A stretch of 64,000 nucleotides of DNA from CAYRDC01 sp964422925 (GTDB taxonomy: Bacteria > Bacteroidota > Bacteroidia > Chitinophagales > S012-47): the NCBI GenBank assembly GCA_964422925.1, contig CAYRDC010000004.1:85276-149275 (forward strand), written 5' to 3'. Positions 35,241 to 43,178 of this stretch are shown one piece after another. Positions within the stretch are counted from its first letter, which is position 1. Every line of letters starts with the position of its first letter. A program made the position numbers and the translations under genes. Below the pieces are notes generated by a model that saw only the letters and a list, made by a program, of their open reading frames with translations, had not been told where the DNA came from and did no database searches.

Positions 35241-36039
35241 GGGGCAGGCCGTCCTCGCTGTTGCCGATGATCACGACCTTGGTGTTGGGCGAGTTGGCCA
35301 GCTCGGTGGTGGCCTCGATGCCTTTCCAGCGCAGGTAATCCTGGCTCAACCCCTGGCTGACTATTTCCTGGAACTTGCGGATACCTTCAGCCTCAATCCG
35401 CTTGCGCTGGGCTTCCTTTTCCTCGCGCTGCAGCTTGAATTCGTATTTCAGGGCTTCCTGTTCCTGTTCCAGCTTGCTCTGGATGGCTTCCTCGATGGTT
35501 GGCGGCAACTTAACGGAACGGATCAGGGCAGCCTCGAGCACGATATATTTCCTGGCAAGCAGCGAATCCAGCTCCCGTTGAATGAGGTCCTGTACTTCTT
35601 CCCGCCTGGTGGCATACAATTCTTCCGGGGTATACCGTCCGATAATTTTGCGCACAGAAGAACGTGTCAGGTCGCGGACGATTTTTTCTTCATAATTCGG
35701 GCCGATCTGGTCGTGCAGGTAGCCGATTTTATCGGGTTCGGGCCGGTACCGCACCGATACATCCACATTAATGGTAAGCCCGTTGGAAGAAAGTACATCC
35801 ATGGTTTCTTCGCGGAATTGTTCCCGGACATTATATACATACATTTTGTTCCACGGAGCAATAAAATGAAACCCCTGCCCGTACACATGCTCCGTGTCCA
35901 GGCCCCCGCCAAAGCGTTTAAACAAAACACCCCGCTCCCCGGGATCGATGGTAATGAAAATGCTTTTGGAAAACAGCAGGATAACGATCAGTCCCCCCAG
36001 GCCGAACGCCAGCAGACGGATAAGTCTTCGATCTCTCAT
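35221..36039 (-). CDS. SPFH/Band 7 (prohibitin-like) membrane protein
   Basis: 272 residues. An N-terminal helix (about 8-25) is followed by a Band 7 domain (FITIDPGERGVLFKRFGGGLD, DVLSSNGLTINVDVSVRYRPE, about 28-190) and a long Glu/Arg/Lys coiled coil (IEEAIQSKLEQEQEALKYEF to about 235), ending in GLPLILGGN. Closest in layout to bacterial prohibitins. Such proteins oligomerise in the membrane and organise microdomains or regulate FtsH-like proteases. It overlaps the mfd 3' end by 20 bases and is divergent to SdpI. Confidence 0.87.
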   Translation of the reverse strand: MRDRRLIRLLAFGLGGLIVILLFSKSIFITIDPGERGVLFKRFGGGLDTEHVYGQGFHFIAPWNKMYVYNVREQFREETMDVLSSNGLTINVDVSVRYRPEPDKIGYLHDQIGPNYEEKIVRDLTRSSVRKIIGRYTPEELYATRREEVQDLIQRELDSLLARKYIVLEAALIRSVKLPPTIEEAIQSKLEQEQEALKYEFKLQREEKEAQRKRIEAEGIRKFQEIVSQGLSQDYLRWKGIEATTELANSPNTKVVIIGNSEDGLPLILGGN

Positions 36040-36102
36040 GATAAGTTGTTTTTGTTTTGGAATTTAGTATTCCTCTAAACTACTCATTTGGCATGAACCC
36101 CA

Positions 36103-36110
36103 TAAGTTTG
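36103..36110 (+). promoter_or_regulatory. Promoter -7 box of the SdpI-like gene
   Basis: TAAGTTTG matches TAnnTTTG and ends 12 bases before a GTG start. The upstream TTTG at 36087-36090 is too near (12-base spacer) to be a normal -33. Confidence 0.45.
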
Positions 36111-36122
36111 TAAATTCAGGCA

Positions 36123-36494
36123 GTGTTTTTCCACCCGGTTACCTGGATGTCGTTGATTCACCTAGGCCTCTCGCCTTCGCTGTGGCTGGTGGCCTGGTTG
36201 CTCAAGCATTATGTCCCCCCGCGCCCCAATCACTGGATAGGCTACCGCACCCCACGCTCCATGAAGTCGGAAGAAACCTGGAAAGCGGCCAACCGCTATG
36301 CCGCCCAGCGCCTGCAGGAATTGGCCCGGTATGCCACGGGGCTCGAACTCCTGCTTTTCCTCCTCACCGATGAACCGACCGCCATCCTGGGCGGTGCTTC
36401 CCTGATGGCCGTGGCAGCCCTGGCTATCATTCCCCTGACCGAAAGGATGTTGCGCGAAAGAGAAAAAAACTCCGGACAAGTAAAACGCAGATAG
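36123..36494 (+). CDS. SdpI-like membrane protein
   Basis: 123 residues if translation starts at GTG 36123, or 115 from ATG 36147; the GTG fits the promoter spacing better, while the ATG is the more usual codon. Helix one (LSPSLWLVAWLLKHY), then the family signature IGYRTPRSMKSEETWKAANRYA, then helices ATGLELLLFLL and LGGASLMAVAALAIIPL. SdpI of Bacillus gives immunity to the SdpC toxin; most short homologues have no known role. A single SdpI-signature domain without toxin genes nearby argues against a dedicated immunity system. Confidence 0.8.
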   Translation: MFFHPVTWMSLIHLGLSPSLWLVAWLLKHYVPPRPNHWIGYRTPRSMKSEETWKAANRYAAQRLQELARYATGLELLLFLLTDEPTAILGGASLMAVAALAIIPLTERMLREREKNSGQVKRR

Positions 36495-36511
36495 GCTGCG
36501 TACGGGGGCCT

Positions 36512-36519
36512 TATCTTTG
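36512..36519 (+). promoter_or_regulatory. Promoter -7 box of the helicase-nuclease gene
   Basis: TATCTTTG is a full TAnnTTTG match, 25 bases before the ATG. No TTG at the -33 distance. Confidence 0.5.
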
Positions 36520-36544
36520 GACCTGTTAAACTAAATATCCGTTT

Positions 36545-39500
36545 ATGCTGCCCGAAAAAGAAAAACAGCAATACGAAAAGATCTTCCTGGACGATTACCG
36601 GCAACTGAATGCCGCCCAGCGCGAAGCCGTGGATACTATTGAAGGACCCGTCCTGGTTATTGCCGGGCCCGGAACGGGTAAAACCCGCCTGCTGGCCAAC
36701 CGCCTAGGGAAAATCCTGATGGAAACCCAGGCCGCCCCCGAAAACATCCTTTGCCTTACCTACACCGAGGCAGGCGTTAAGGCCATGCGCGACAAGCTGC
36801 GCGATCTCATCGGGCCCGATGCCCACCGGCTGCCCATACACACGTTCCATAGCTTCTGCCACCGCGTGGTTACCGAGCATCCCCAGCTGTTCGAAGCGGA
36901 CGAACTGGAAGTGCTTTCCGACCTGGAACGGGCCGAGGTCATCGAGGAAATCATAGACAACCTGCCTGCGGACAATGCCCTGTTCCGCGGCACGGGCAAC
37001 CGGTATGCCGACCGCGACAGGCTGGCAAACCTGTACCACACCATAAAAGATGAAAACTGGAACATCGCGGAAATAACGCGTAAAACCCTGGCTTACATCG
37101 AAAGCCTGCCGGAAAACCCGGATTTTCAGTACAAGCGAAAAAGCGGGGAGAATCAAAAAGGTGACCCCAACCTAGGCAGGATTGAAAAGAAAACCAAGGA
37201 CATGCAGCGTTTCCTGGCCGCACTGGAAACTTTTAAGATTTACAGGCAAAAGCTCAGGGAACTGAACCGGTACGAGTTCATCGATATGATACCCTGGGTG
37301 CTGGACGCCTTCGACAAGCACGAATGGCTGCTGCGCCTCTACCAGGAGCGGTACCAGTACATCCTGGTGGACGAATACCAGGATACCAGCACCTCGCAAA
37401 ACCAGCTGCTGATGCAGCTGGCTTCCTTCTGGGGCGACAATCCCAACCTGTTCGTGGTGGGCGATGACGACCAGTCGATCTTCCGCTTCCAGGGAGCCAA
37501 CGTGGAGAATATCCTGGCCTTTTACGAGCGCTACCGGAACCACGTCCGGGTGGTGGTGCTGACGGAAAACTACCGTTCGGTACAGCCCGTGTTGGACGCG
37601 GCCGGGCGCCTCATCGCGAACAATACCCAGCGCCTGGTAAAGAAAATCGAGGATTTCCAACTGAGCAAGGACCTGGTAGCCTCCAACCCGGACCGGAAGA
37701 AGCTCGACATCAGGCCCGTGGTGCGCGAATACAACAGCCCCCTGCACGAAACCATAGCCATTGCCCGCGAGCTGAAACTGCTGGCCGACCGGGGCGAAGA
37801 CCTCAGGGAGGTGGCCGTCATTTACCGCCAGCACAGCCATGCCGAAGAGCTCATCCAGTGGCTCGGCAAGCTGGAAGTGCCCTTCCGCCTGGCCAAATCC
37901 TACAACCTGCTACAGTCACCCTTTATCGGGAAAATCAGAATGCTGATGGATTACCTGGCCTCCGAGGCCCGCGAACCCTTTTCAGGCGAAAGCCAGCTGA
38001 CACGTATCCTGCTTTTCGATTTCTTCCGGATCGACCCCCTGTTTGTGGCCCGCCTGGCAGCCCGGAAAAAAGCCACTTCGAACTACGACAACTGGCGCGA
38101 GTACATAGCGGCCGTGCTGGGCGAACCAAAGCCCCTGTTCGATGGCGATGCCCGCAACCTGGAACGCCTCCGCCAGTTGTTCGGCCTCTTGGAAGAGCTC
38201 CTTACCGCGATGGACAGCTACACCCTGCCCCAGTGGTTTGAGAAGCTGGTGTACGAAATGGGCATTGTGCGTTACGTGATGGAATCGCCCGCCCGCATGG
38301 AACTGATGGAAAACCTGAACGGGTTTTTCACCTTCCTGAAGGCGGAAGCCGAGCGAAAACCCGGCCTCACCCTGGCCGATTTCCTGGAAACCCTCAGGCG
38401 CCTGGAACAATACAGAATCAGGATTGAGCAGTCTTCCCTCTTCAGCCCGGAAAACGCGGTAACCCTCACCACGGCTCATTCGGCCAAAGGCCTGGAATTC
38501 CGCCATGTCTTTGTCATGCGGGTCAACGATGACTGGGAAAAGGGAAAGAACCGGTCGGGCAACTTCCCCCTGCCGCCTTTCCTGAAACCGGATCCCGAGG
38601 CCGACATTGAGCTGGAGGAAAACCGCAGGCTTTTCTATGTGGCCGTAACCCGTGCCAAGGAGCACCTGTATATCAGCTACCCGGCCGCGAATGAAAAAAA
38701 CAAACCCCAAGGTGCTTCCCTTTTCGTAACCGAGCTGCGTGGCGATGAAATTCCGGTCGAAACCCCGGCATTGCCGGAAGAATGGATACTGGAATATGTG
38801 GAAAAACGCTTCCGTCCCGTGCTGTTGGCAGGCAGCGCGGTAGAAAGCGAAGGCCCGGTCATCACCCTTCCGGAACCGGAATACCTGCAGGCCCTGCTGA
38901 AAAACTACCGGCTGAGTGTTACCCACCTCGACAGCCTGCTTTCCTGCCCGCTGTCGTTTTATTTCAACAACCTACTCCGGCTGCCGGCCCCGAAATCCGA
39001 AGCCATGGAATACGGAAGCGCCGTGCACCATGCCCTGCAGGTATATTTTGAGGAAATGCGGCAAAACAGGCAGCAATTCCCGCCATTGGAAAGGCTTATT
39101 GAACATTTCGAGCGCTACATGAATGCCAAACGGGGCAATTTCAGCCCGCAATCCTTCACAGGATATCTGCTTAGGGGGCGGAAGTCGCTCACAGGCTATT
39201 ACAACACCCACCGCGACAGCTGGCACACCGAGGTAACCCTTGAATCAAATATTACGGTCGAACTGGACGGGATGATGCTGATCGGAAAACTCGACAAAAT
39301 CGAGTTTTACGGCAACGAGGTGGTGATCGTGGACTACAAAACCGGCAAGCCGGAAAACATCCGCACATACAACAAGCTGAACCGACCGGATGAAAAAATC
39401 AACTCGCAAACCCGGCCTTATGTGCAACAGTACGGGGGCGACTACTGGCGCCAGGCTGTGTTTTACAAAATCCTGTTTGAACTGAATAAACCCCTGTTCA

Positions 39501-39745
39501 GCGTGCGGGAGGTGTATTTCGATATGATAGATCCGGATAAAAAGGGAATACATCACCGGAAAGTGGTAGAAATAACCTCGGATGATGTCGAGGCACTGCA
39601 ACAACAGATAAGCTACGCGTGGCAGCGTATCATGGCCCTTGACTTCACAAAGGGGTGTGGTGAACCCGACTGCGCGTGGTGCAACCTGGTCAATGAAAAT
39701 TTTTTATCGGTGCCGGAGGTGCAGACCGGAGTCCTGCCGGATTAA
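36545..39745 (+). CDS. UvrD/PcrA-like helicase fused to a PD-(D/E)XK nuclease
   Basis: 1066 residues. Superfamily 1A helicase: Walker A GPGTGKT (41-47), TYTEAGVKAMRDKL, motif II ILVDEYQDTSTSQ (about 270-283), VVGDDDQSIFRFQGA, and TTAHSAKGLEFRHVFV plus RLFYVAVTRAKEHLYIS for motifs V-VI. The C-terminal part (about 795-1050) is a RecB-type nuclease: LIGKLDKIEFYGNEVVIVDYKTGK supplies the Asp and Asp-x-Lys residues, and cysteines in LLSCP (near 801) with GCGEPDCAWCNL (about 1037-1048) match the four-cysteine Fe-S staple of AddB and Cas4-type nucleases. A single-chain enzyme for double-strand-break or gap processing is likely; no AddB/RexB partner is adjacent. Confidence 0.88.
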   Translation: MLPEKEKQQYEKIFLDDYRQLNAAQREAVDTIEGPVLVIAGPGTGKTRLLANRLGKILMETQAAPENILCLTYTEAGVKAMRDKLRDLIGPDAHRLPIHTFHSFCHRVVTEHPQLFEADELEVLSDLERAEVIEEIIDNLPADNALFRGTGNRYADRDRLANLYHTIKDENWNIAEITRKTLAYIESLPENPDFQYKRKSGENQKGDPNLGRIEKKTKDMQRFLAALETFKIYRQKLRELNRYEFIDMIPWVLDAFDKHEWLLRLYQERYQYILVDEYQDTSTSQNQLLMQLASFWGDNPNLFVVGDDDQSIFRFQGANVENILAFYERYRNHVRVVVLTENYRSVQPVLDAAGRLIANNTQRLVKKIEDFQLSKDLVASNPDRKKLDIRPVVREYNSPLHETIAIARELKLLADRGEDLREVAVIYRQHSHAEELIQWLGKLEVPFRLAKSYNLLQSPFIGKIRMLMDYLASEAREPFSGESQLTRILLFDFFRIDPLFVARLAARKKATSNYDNWREYIAAVLGEPKPLFDGDARNLERLRQLFGLLEELLTAMDSYTLPQWFEKLVYEMGIVRYVMESPARMELMENLNGFFTFLKAEAERKPGLTLADFLETLRRLEQYRIRIEQSSLFSPENAVTLTTAHSAKGLEFRHVFVMRVNDDWEKGKNRSGNFPLPPFLKPDPEADIELEENRRLFYVAVTRAKEHLYISYPAANEKNKPQGASLFVTELRGDEIPVETPALPEEWILEYVEKRFRPVLLAGSAVESEGPVITLPEPEYLQALLKNYRLSVTHLDSLLSCPLSFYFNNLLRLPAPKSEAMEYGSAVHHALQVYFEEMRQNRQQFPPLERLIEHFERYMNAKRGNFSPQSFTGYLLRGRKSLTGYYNTHRDSWHTEVTLESNITVELDGMMLIGKLDKIEFYGNEVVIVDYKTGKPENIRTYNKLNRPDEKINSQTRPYVQQYGGDYWRQAVFYKILFELNKPLFSVREVYFDMIDPDKKGIHHRKVVEITSDDVEALQQQISYAWQRIMALDFTKGCGEPDCAWCNLVNENFLSVPEVQTGVLPD

Positions 39746-39780
39746 AAAAGCCGCAGGGCATTCATTGACAGCCAAAAGGG

Positions 39781-39811
39781 TTGACAATGCAGTGTAATCA
39801 GTGTATCTTTG
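39781..39811 (+). promoter_or_regulatory. Distal promoter P1 of rpoD
   Basis: TTG (39781-39783, within TTGACA), a 20-base spacer and TATCTTTG (39804-39811) make a full Bacteroidota primary-sigma promoter. It would give a leader of about 210 bases before rpoD. The stretch 39746-39780 after the helicase shows nothing else. Confidence 0.7.
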
Positions 39812-39958
39812 GCGCACAATTAAGAGCAAGCCGATTGATCCGGATTAGCAACATCAACCCTTTTCTGATATTTTCCCCTTGTTTACAACTGGTTTCAAAA
39901 TCAGCCACGGGCTGCGCTATGGTGGAAACTTTTTAAAGGGATAATTGTTTTTGAGGTG

Positions 39959-39989
39959 TTGATTGCCGGGCAATGGACGGCTAATTTTG
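39959..39989 (+). promoter_or_regulatory. Proximal promoter P2 of rpoD with palindrome in the spacer
   Basis: TTG (39959-39961), a 20-base spacer and TAATTTTG (39982-39989) form a second full promoter 37 bases before rpoD. Inside the spacer, ATTGCC (39962-39967) and GGCAAT (39969-39974) are exact inverted repeats around one G, a possible operator. The leader between P1 and P2 (39812-39958) shows no open frame of note. Confidence 0.68.
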
Positions 39990-40026
39990 GAATCCGGTAT
40001 TTTGAAACCTTATTAAAGGATCGTAC

Positions 40027-40896
40027 ATGCGTCAATTAAAGATTTCTAAATCCATCACAAATCGTGAAAGCCAGTCTATTGAAAAGTATCTTCAGGAAAT
40101 CGGTAAAGTTGACCTGCTGACTGCTGAAGAAGAGGTGGAACTGGCCAAGCGTATCAAACAGGGCGACCAGGAAGCTTTGGAAAAATTGGTGAGTGCCAAC
40201 CTGCGTTTCGTGGTTTCGGTGGCCAAGCAGTATCAAAACAACAGCCTGTCGCTGAACGACCTGATCAATGAAGGGAACCTTGGCTTGGTGAAAGCCGCAC
40301 AGCGTTTTGACGAAACCCGTGGATTTAAATTTATTTCCTATGCCGTTTGGTGGATCAGGCAATCCATTATCCAGGCCCTGGCCGAACAGTCCAGGCTGGT
40401 AAGGCTTCCTTTGAATAAGGTTGGGTCTTTGTCAAAAATCAATAAGGCATTTACCCACCTGGAACAAAAATATGAACGGGAGCCATCCCCTGAAGAAATT
40501 GCGGAAGTGGTTGAGCTTTCACCGGAAGAAATTAAAACCACACTGAAAGTGAGCAGCCGGCACGTGTCTGTGGACGCTCCGTTCGTGGACGGGGAAAACA
40601 ACTCCCTGCTGGACGTGCTGGAAGATGACGACATTGAGCGTACCGACCGGGAAATGGATTACCATTATTCCCTGAAGGTGGAGACCGAACGCACCCTGGC
40701 CACTTTGACTGACCGGGAAAGGGATGTCATCAAGCTGTTCTTCGGTATCGGGGTACCGCATCCGCTCACACTGGAAGACATTGGAGAACAGCTTGGCCTA
40801 ACACGCGAACGGGTTCGCCAGATCAAGGACAAAGCCCTGAACAAACTGCGTTCAACGGCCCGCAGCAAATCGCTGAAGGCCTACCTAGCCCAATAA
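40027..40896 (+). CDS. rpoD: Primary RNA polymerase sigma factor
   Basis: 289 residues, the short Bacteroidota primary sigma (SigABfr type), lacking region 1.1. Region 1.2 DSLQEIG-like QSIEKYLQEIGKVDLLTAEEEVELA, region 2 ANLRFVVSVAKQYQN and GNLGLVKAAQRFDETRGFKFISYAVWWIRQSI (core binding, -7 recognition and melting), region 3 and region 4 with LEDIGEQLGLTRERVRQIKDKALNKLRS for the -33 element. It would recognise the TTG/TAnnTTTG promoters listed in this window, including its own two, allowing autoregulation. A strong terminator follows 27 bases after the stop. The start ATG is supported by AAAGGA seven bases upstream. Confidence 0.97.
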   Translation: MRQLKISKSITNRESQSIEKYLQEIGKVDLLTAEEEVELAKRIKQGDQEALEKLVSANLRFVVSVAKQYQNNSLSLNDLINEGNLGLVKAAQRFDETRGFKFISYAVWWIRQSIIQALAEQSRLVRLPLNKVGSLSKINKAFTHLEQKYEREPSPEEIAEVVELSPEEIKTTLKVSSRHVSVDAPFVDGENNSLLDVLEDDDIERTDREMDYHYSLKVETERTLATLTDRERDVIKLFFGIGVPHPLTLEDIGEQLGLTRERVRQIKDKALNKLRSTARSKSLKAYLAQ

Positions 40897-40922
40897 GGCC
40901 CGCTGAAAAAAATTTTCCCGGA

Positions 40923-40950
40923 GGCAACCTGATCGAAGGTTGCCTTTTTT
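40923..40950 (+). terminator. Rho-independent terminator of rpoD
   Basis: GGCAACCT (40923-40930) pairs exactly with AGGTTGCC (40937-40944) around a GATCGA loop and is followed by six Ts (40945-40950). Located 27 bases after the rpoD stop. Confidence 0.88.
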
Positions 40951-40951
40951 A

Positions 40952-40983
40952 TTGAAGCAAGCTTCGATTATGTATTAACTTTG
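40952..40983 (+). promoter_or_regulatory. Promoter of the DUF3127 gene
   Basis: TTG (40952-40954), a 21-base spacer and TAACTTTG (40976-40983). The ATG follows 19 bases later. It begins right after the rpoD terminator. Confidence 0.68.
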
Positions 40984-41001
40984 TAAAACAAACTTTTTGA
41001 A

Positions 41002-41376
41002 ATGCTTTTTGACATAGACGGAATATTGATTGAAAAATTCGATACCGTTCAGATTACCGACAGCTTCCGGAAACGGGAATTTGTCATTAACCATACAGAA
41101 ACCAGTAACGGGAGGGAATTTACAGACCTGATCAAATTTCAGTTGACCCAGGATCGCTGCTCCCTGCTCGACCAGTTTGAACTCAATGACCCGGTAAAGG
41201 TCACTTTTAACATCCGGGGCAGGAAATGGGAAAAAGAAGGGCGTTCCGGGTATATCAACAGCCTCGAAGTATGGCGCATTGAAAGGCTGCAGGGCGAAGG
41301 CACTGATGAACCCAGCGGCTATGAAGGCATCGACCCCCTCCCGGAACAGGAATATGAAGATGATCTACCATTTTAA
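41002..41376 (+). CDS. DUF3127 protein with an SSB-like C-terminal tail
   Basis: 124 residues. Residues 1-95 form a DUF3127 domain, predicted OB-like (MLFDIDGILIEKFDTVQITDS, KREFVINHTETSNGREFTDLIKFQLTQ, VTFNIRGRKWEKEGRSGYINSLEVWRIE). The last 30 residues are acidic and Pro/Gly-rich and end YEDDLPF, nearly the DDIPF tip by which SSB recruits RecO, PriA, RecQ and others. A DNA- or RNA-binding protein that uses the same protein contacts as SSB is the natural inference, but no function is proven. It stands between rpoD and hflX with its own promoter; hflX starts eight bases later, so both are probably co-transcribed. Confidence 0.8.
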   Translation: MLFDIDGILIEKFDTVQITDSFRKREFVINHTETSNGREFTDLIKFQLTQDRCSLLDQFELNDPVKVTFNIRGRKWEKEGRSGYINSLEVWRIERLQGEGTDEPSGYEGIDPLPEQEYEDDLPF

Positions 41377-41384
41377 ACCGGGTT

Positions 41385-42578
41385 ATGGAGCGTAACGGAA
41401 TGCCATCTTCCTGGCACGGAGCAGAAAAAGCCGTCCTCGTAGGCCTGGTGACTCGGCATCAAACCCTGGAACAACTCAAAGAATACCTGGATGAACTGGA
41501 ATTCCTGGGATTGACAGCCGGGGCAATTACCGCCAAACGGTTCTATCAAAAAATCAATACGCCCGATACGGCTACCTACGTGGGCCGGGGCAAAATGGAA
41601 GAGATAAAGGATTACATAAAACAGCACGAAATAGACCTGGTGCTGATTGACGATGAGCTGACCCCGACTCAACAGCGCAACCTGGAAAAAGCATTCCGCT
41701 GCAAAGTGGTGGACCGCAGCATGCTTATCCTCGACATTTTCGCCCTGCGTGCCCGTACGGTTCAGGCCAGGACCCAGGTAGAACTGGCCCAGATGCAATA
41801 CCTGCTGCCACGCCTGCGGGGCATGTGGACACACCTCGACCGCGTGAAAGGCGGCATTGGTATGCGCGGGGCCGGGGAAAAGGAAATTGAAACCGACCGT
41901 AGGATTGCCAAAGACAAAATCGCCCGGTTGAAAAACCGCCTGGCGCAAATTGACCGCCAGAACGCCACCAGACGGAAAAACCGGGGGGAACTCATCCGCG
42001 TGGCCATGGTTGGTTATACCAATGCCGGAAAGTCAACCCTGATGAACGTACTCGCCAAATCAAGGGTTTTTGCCGAAAACCGCCTGTTTGCCACGCTGGA
42101 CACCACGGTCCGGAAAGTGGTCATCGACCGGACGCCTTTCCTGCTGAGCGATACGGTGGGGTTCATCCGAAAGTTGCCGCATCACCTGATCGAAAGCTTT
42201 AAATCCACGCTGGACGAAGTGCGGGAATCCGACCTGATATTGCATGTTATCGACTTGTCACATCCGTATTATGAAGAGCAGATGGCGGTAGTGGAAAAAA
42301 CCCTGGCCGAACTGGGCGTAAGCCATTACCCGAGAATTACTGTTTTCAATAAAATCGACCTGTACGAGCAGCAGGCTTTCGATCCCCTCGTGCCCCTCCC
42401 GGTAAAACAGAAACTGAAGAAACAACTGGAAACCCACTGGTACAAAAAGACGGGGGGAAAGGCACTGTTTATTTCGGCTCTGAAAAAAGAAAATATCGAT
42501 TCCCTGCGGCAATTACTCATTCAAACCGTACGCGACCTGTATGCCATTCGCTACCCGTTTAAAACCAGTTTCTTTTAA
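41385..42578 (+). CDS. hflX: GTPase HflX
   Basis: 397 residues. HflX is a ribosome-associated GTPase that splits stalled 70S ribosomes under stress. The N-terminal HflX domain (about 15-195) has DDELTPTQQRNLEKAFRCKVVDR and the signature GGIGMRGAGEKEIETDRR (156-173). The G domain carries G1 GYTNAGKSTL (210-219), G2/G3 around LFATLDTT and LLSDTVGFI, and G4 VFNKID. Start at ATG 41385, eight bases after DUF3127. It has no terminator except the hairpin at 42661-42685. Confidence 0.95.
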   Translation: MERNGMPSSWHGAEKAVLVGLVTRHQTLEQLKEYLDELEFLGLTAGAITAKRFYQKINTPDTATYVGRGKMEEIKDYIKQHEIDLVLIDDELTPTQQRNLEKAFRCKVVDRSMLILDIFALRARTVQARTQVELAQMQYLLPRLRGMWTHLDRVKGGIGMRGAGEKEIETDRRIAKDKIARLKNRLAQIDRQNATRRKNRGELIRVAMVGYTNAGKSTLMNVLAKSRVFAENRLFATLDTTVRKVVIDRTPFLLSDTVGFIRKLPHHLIESFKSTLDEVRESDLILHVIDLSHPYYEEQMAVVEKTLAELGVSHYPRITVFNKIDLYEQQAFDPLVPLPVKQKLKKQLETHWYKKTGGKALFISALKKENIDSLRQLLIQTVRDLYAIRYPFKTSFF

Positions 42579-42618
42579 TATCACTCAGCAAACATTTGGA
42601 AATCAGCCGGTGGTGCGG

Positions 42619-42649
42619 TTGGCATTTTCAATAATTTCATGTAATTTTG
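42619..42649 (+). promoter_or_regulatory. Promoter of the rimP-nusA-infB operon
   Basis: TTG (42619-42621), a 20-base spacer and TAATTTTG (42642-42649), matching both consensus boxes. Predicted transcription start near 42655, about 40 bases before rimP. Confidence 0.72.
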
Positions 42650-42660
42650 CACCGTGCTCG

Positions 42661-42685
42661 AGAGGGGACCTTGTCCCCTCTTTTT
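42661..42685 (+). promoter_or_regulatory. Terminator-like hairpin in the rimP leader
   Basis: AGAGGGGAC (42661-42669) pairs exactly with GTCCCCTCT (42673-42681) around a CTT loop, followed by Ts to 42685. It lies just inside the predicted rimP transcript and 11 bases before the ATG. It could end hflX transcription, attenuate the rimP-nusA-infB operon, or stabilise its 5' end. Attenuation would suit an operon that encodes NusA, a factor acting on hairpin-dependent pausing and termination; that is inference. Confidence 0.68.
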
Positions 42686-42696
42686 ATTAACCGCTT

Positions 42697-43167
42697 ATGA
42701 AAAACATAGAGCAGTTTATAGAAGAGCAATTTGCCAGAAAATATGACGGCACGGACATTTTTTTAGTGGAAGTGCTGCAGGCCGGAGACCGGAAATACCG
42801 AGTAGTGGTTGACAGCGACAGCGGGCTGACCATTGACCAATGCGCAGAAATCAGCCGCTACCTGGAATTTTACCTCGACAGCGAAGACTGGATTCCCGAT
42901 AATTATGAACTGGAAGTAAGCTCTCCGGGCCTGGAACAACCGCTGAAGTTATTCCGGCAGTACAAAAAGAATGTAGGCCGTGAAGTGGAAGTGACCCTGC
43001 TGGACGGGAAAGTAAACCGGGGCCGGCTGATTTTTGTAAGCAAGGACCAGCTGATATTGGAATCCAGGGAACCCGGGCCGGGAAGCCGGCACCGGGAGAA
43101 ACCGGGAAAGCAGGTTGAAATTCCGTTTATTCAAATAAAATCAACCAAAGTGCTGGTTACATTTTAA
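42697..43167 (+). CDS. rimP: Ribosome maturation factor RimP
   Basis: 156 residues. RimP assists 30S assembly. The N-terminal domain has LVEVLQAGDRKYRVVVDSDSGLTIDQCAEISRYLE and the YELEVSSPGLEQPLKLFRQYKKNVGREV junction typical of RimP/YlxS; the C-terminal Sm-like domain ends IPFIQIKSTKVLVTF. It is the first gene of the conserved rimP-nusA-infB operon, 11 bases before nusA. Confidence 0.95.
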   Translation: MKNIEQFIEEQFARKYDGTDIFLVEVLQAGDRKYRVVVDSDSGLTIDQCAEISRYLEFYLDSEDWIPDNYELEVSSPGLEQPLKLFRQYKKNVGREVEVTLLDGKVNRGRLIFVSKDQLILESREPGPGSRHREKPGKQVEIPFIQIKSTKVLVTF

Positions 43168-43178
43168 AGAACGCAAGA

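Noticed and set aside
36123..36494. SdpI-like gene as immunity to an SdpC-like toxin
   Set aside because: No SdpC, SdpA or SdpB-like gene nearby; short SdpI-like proteins are common without a toxin.
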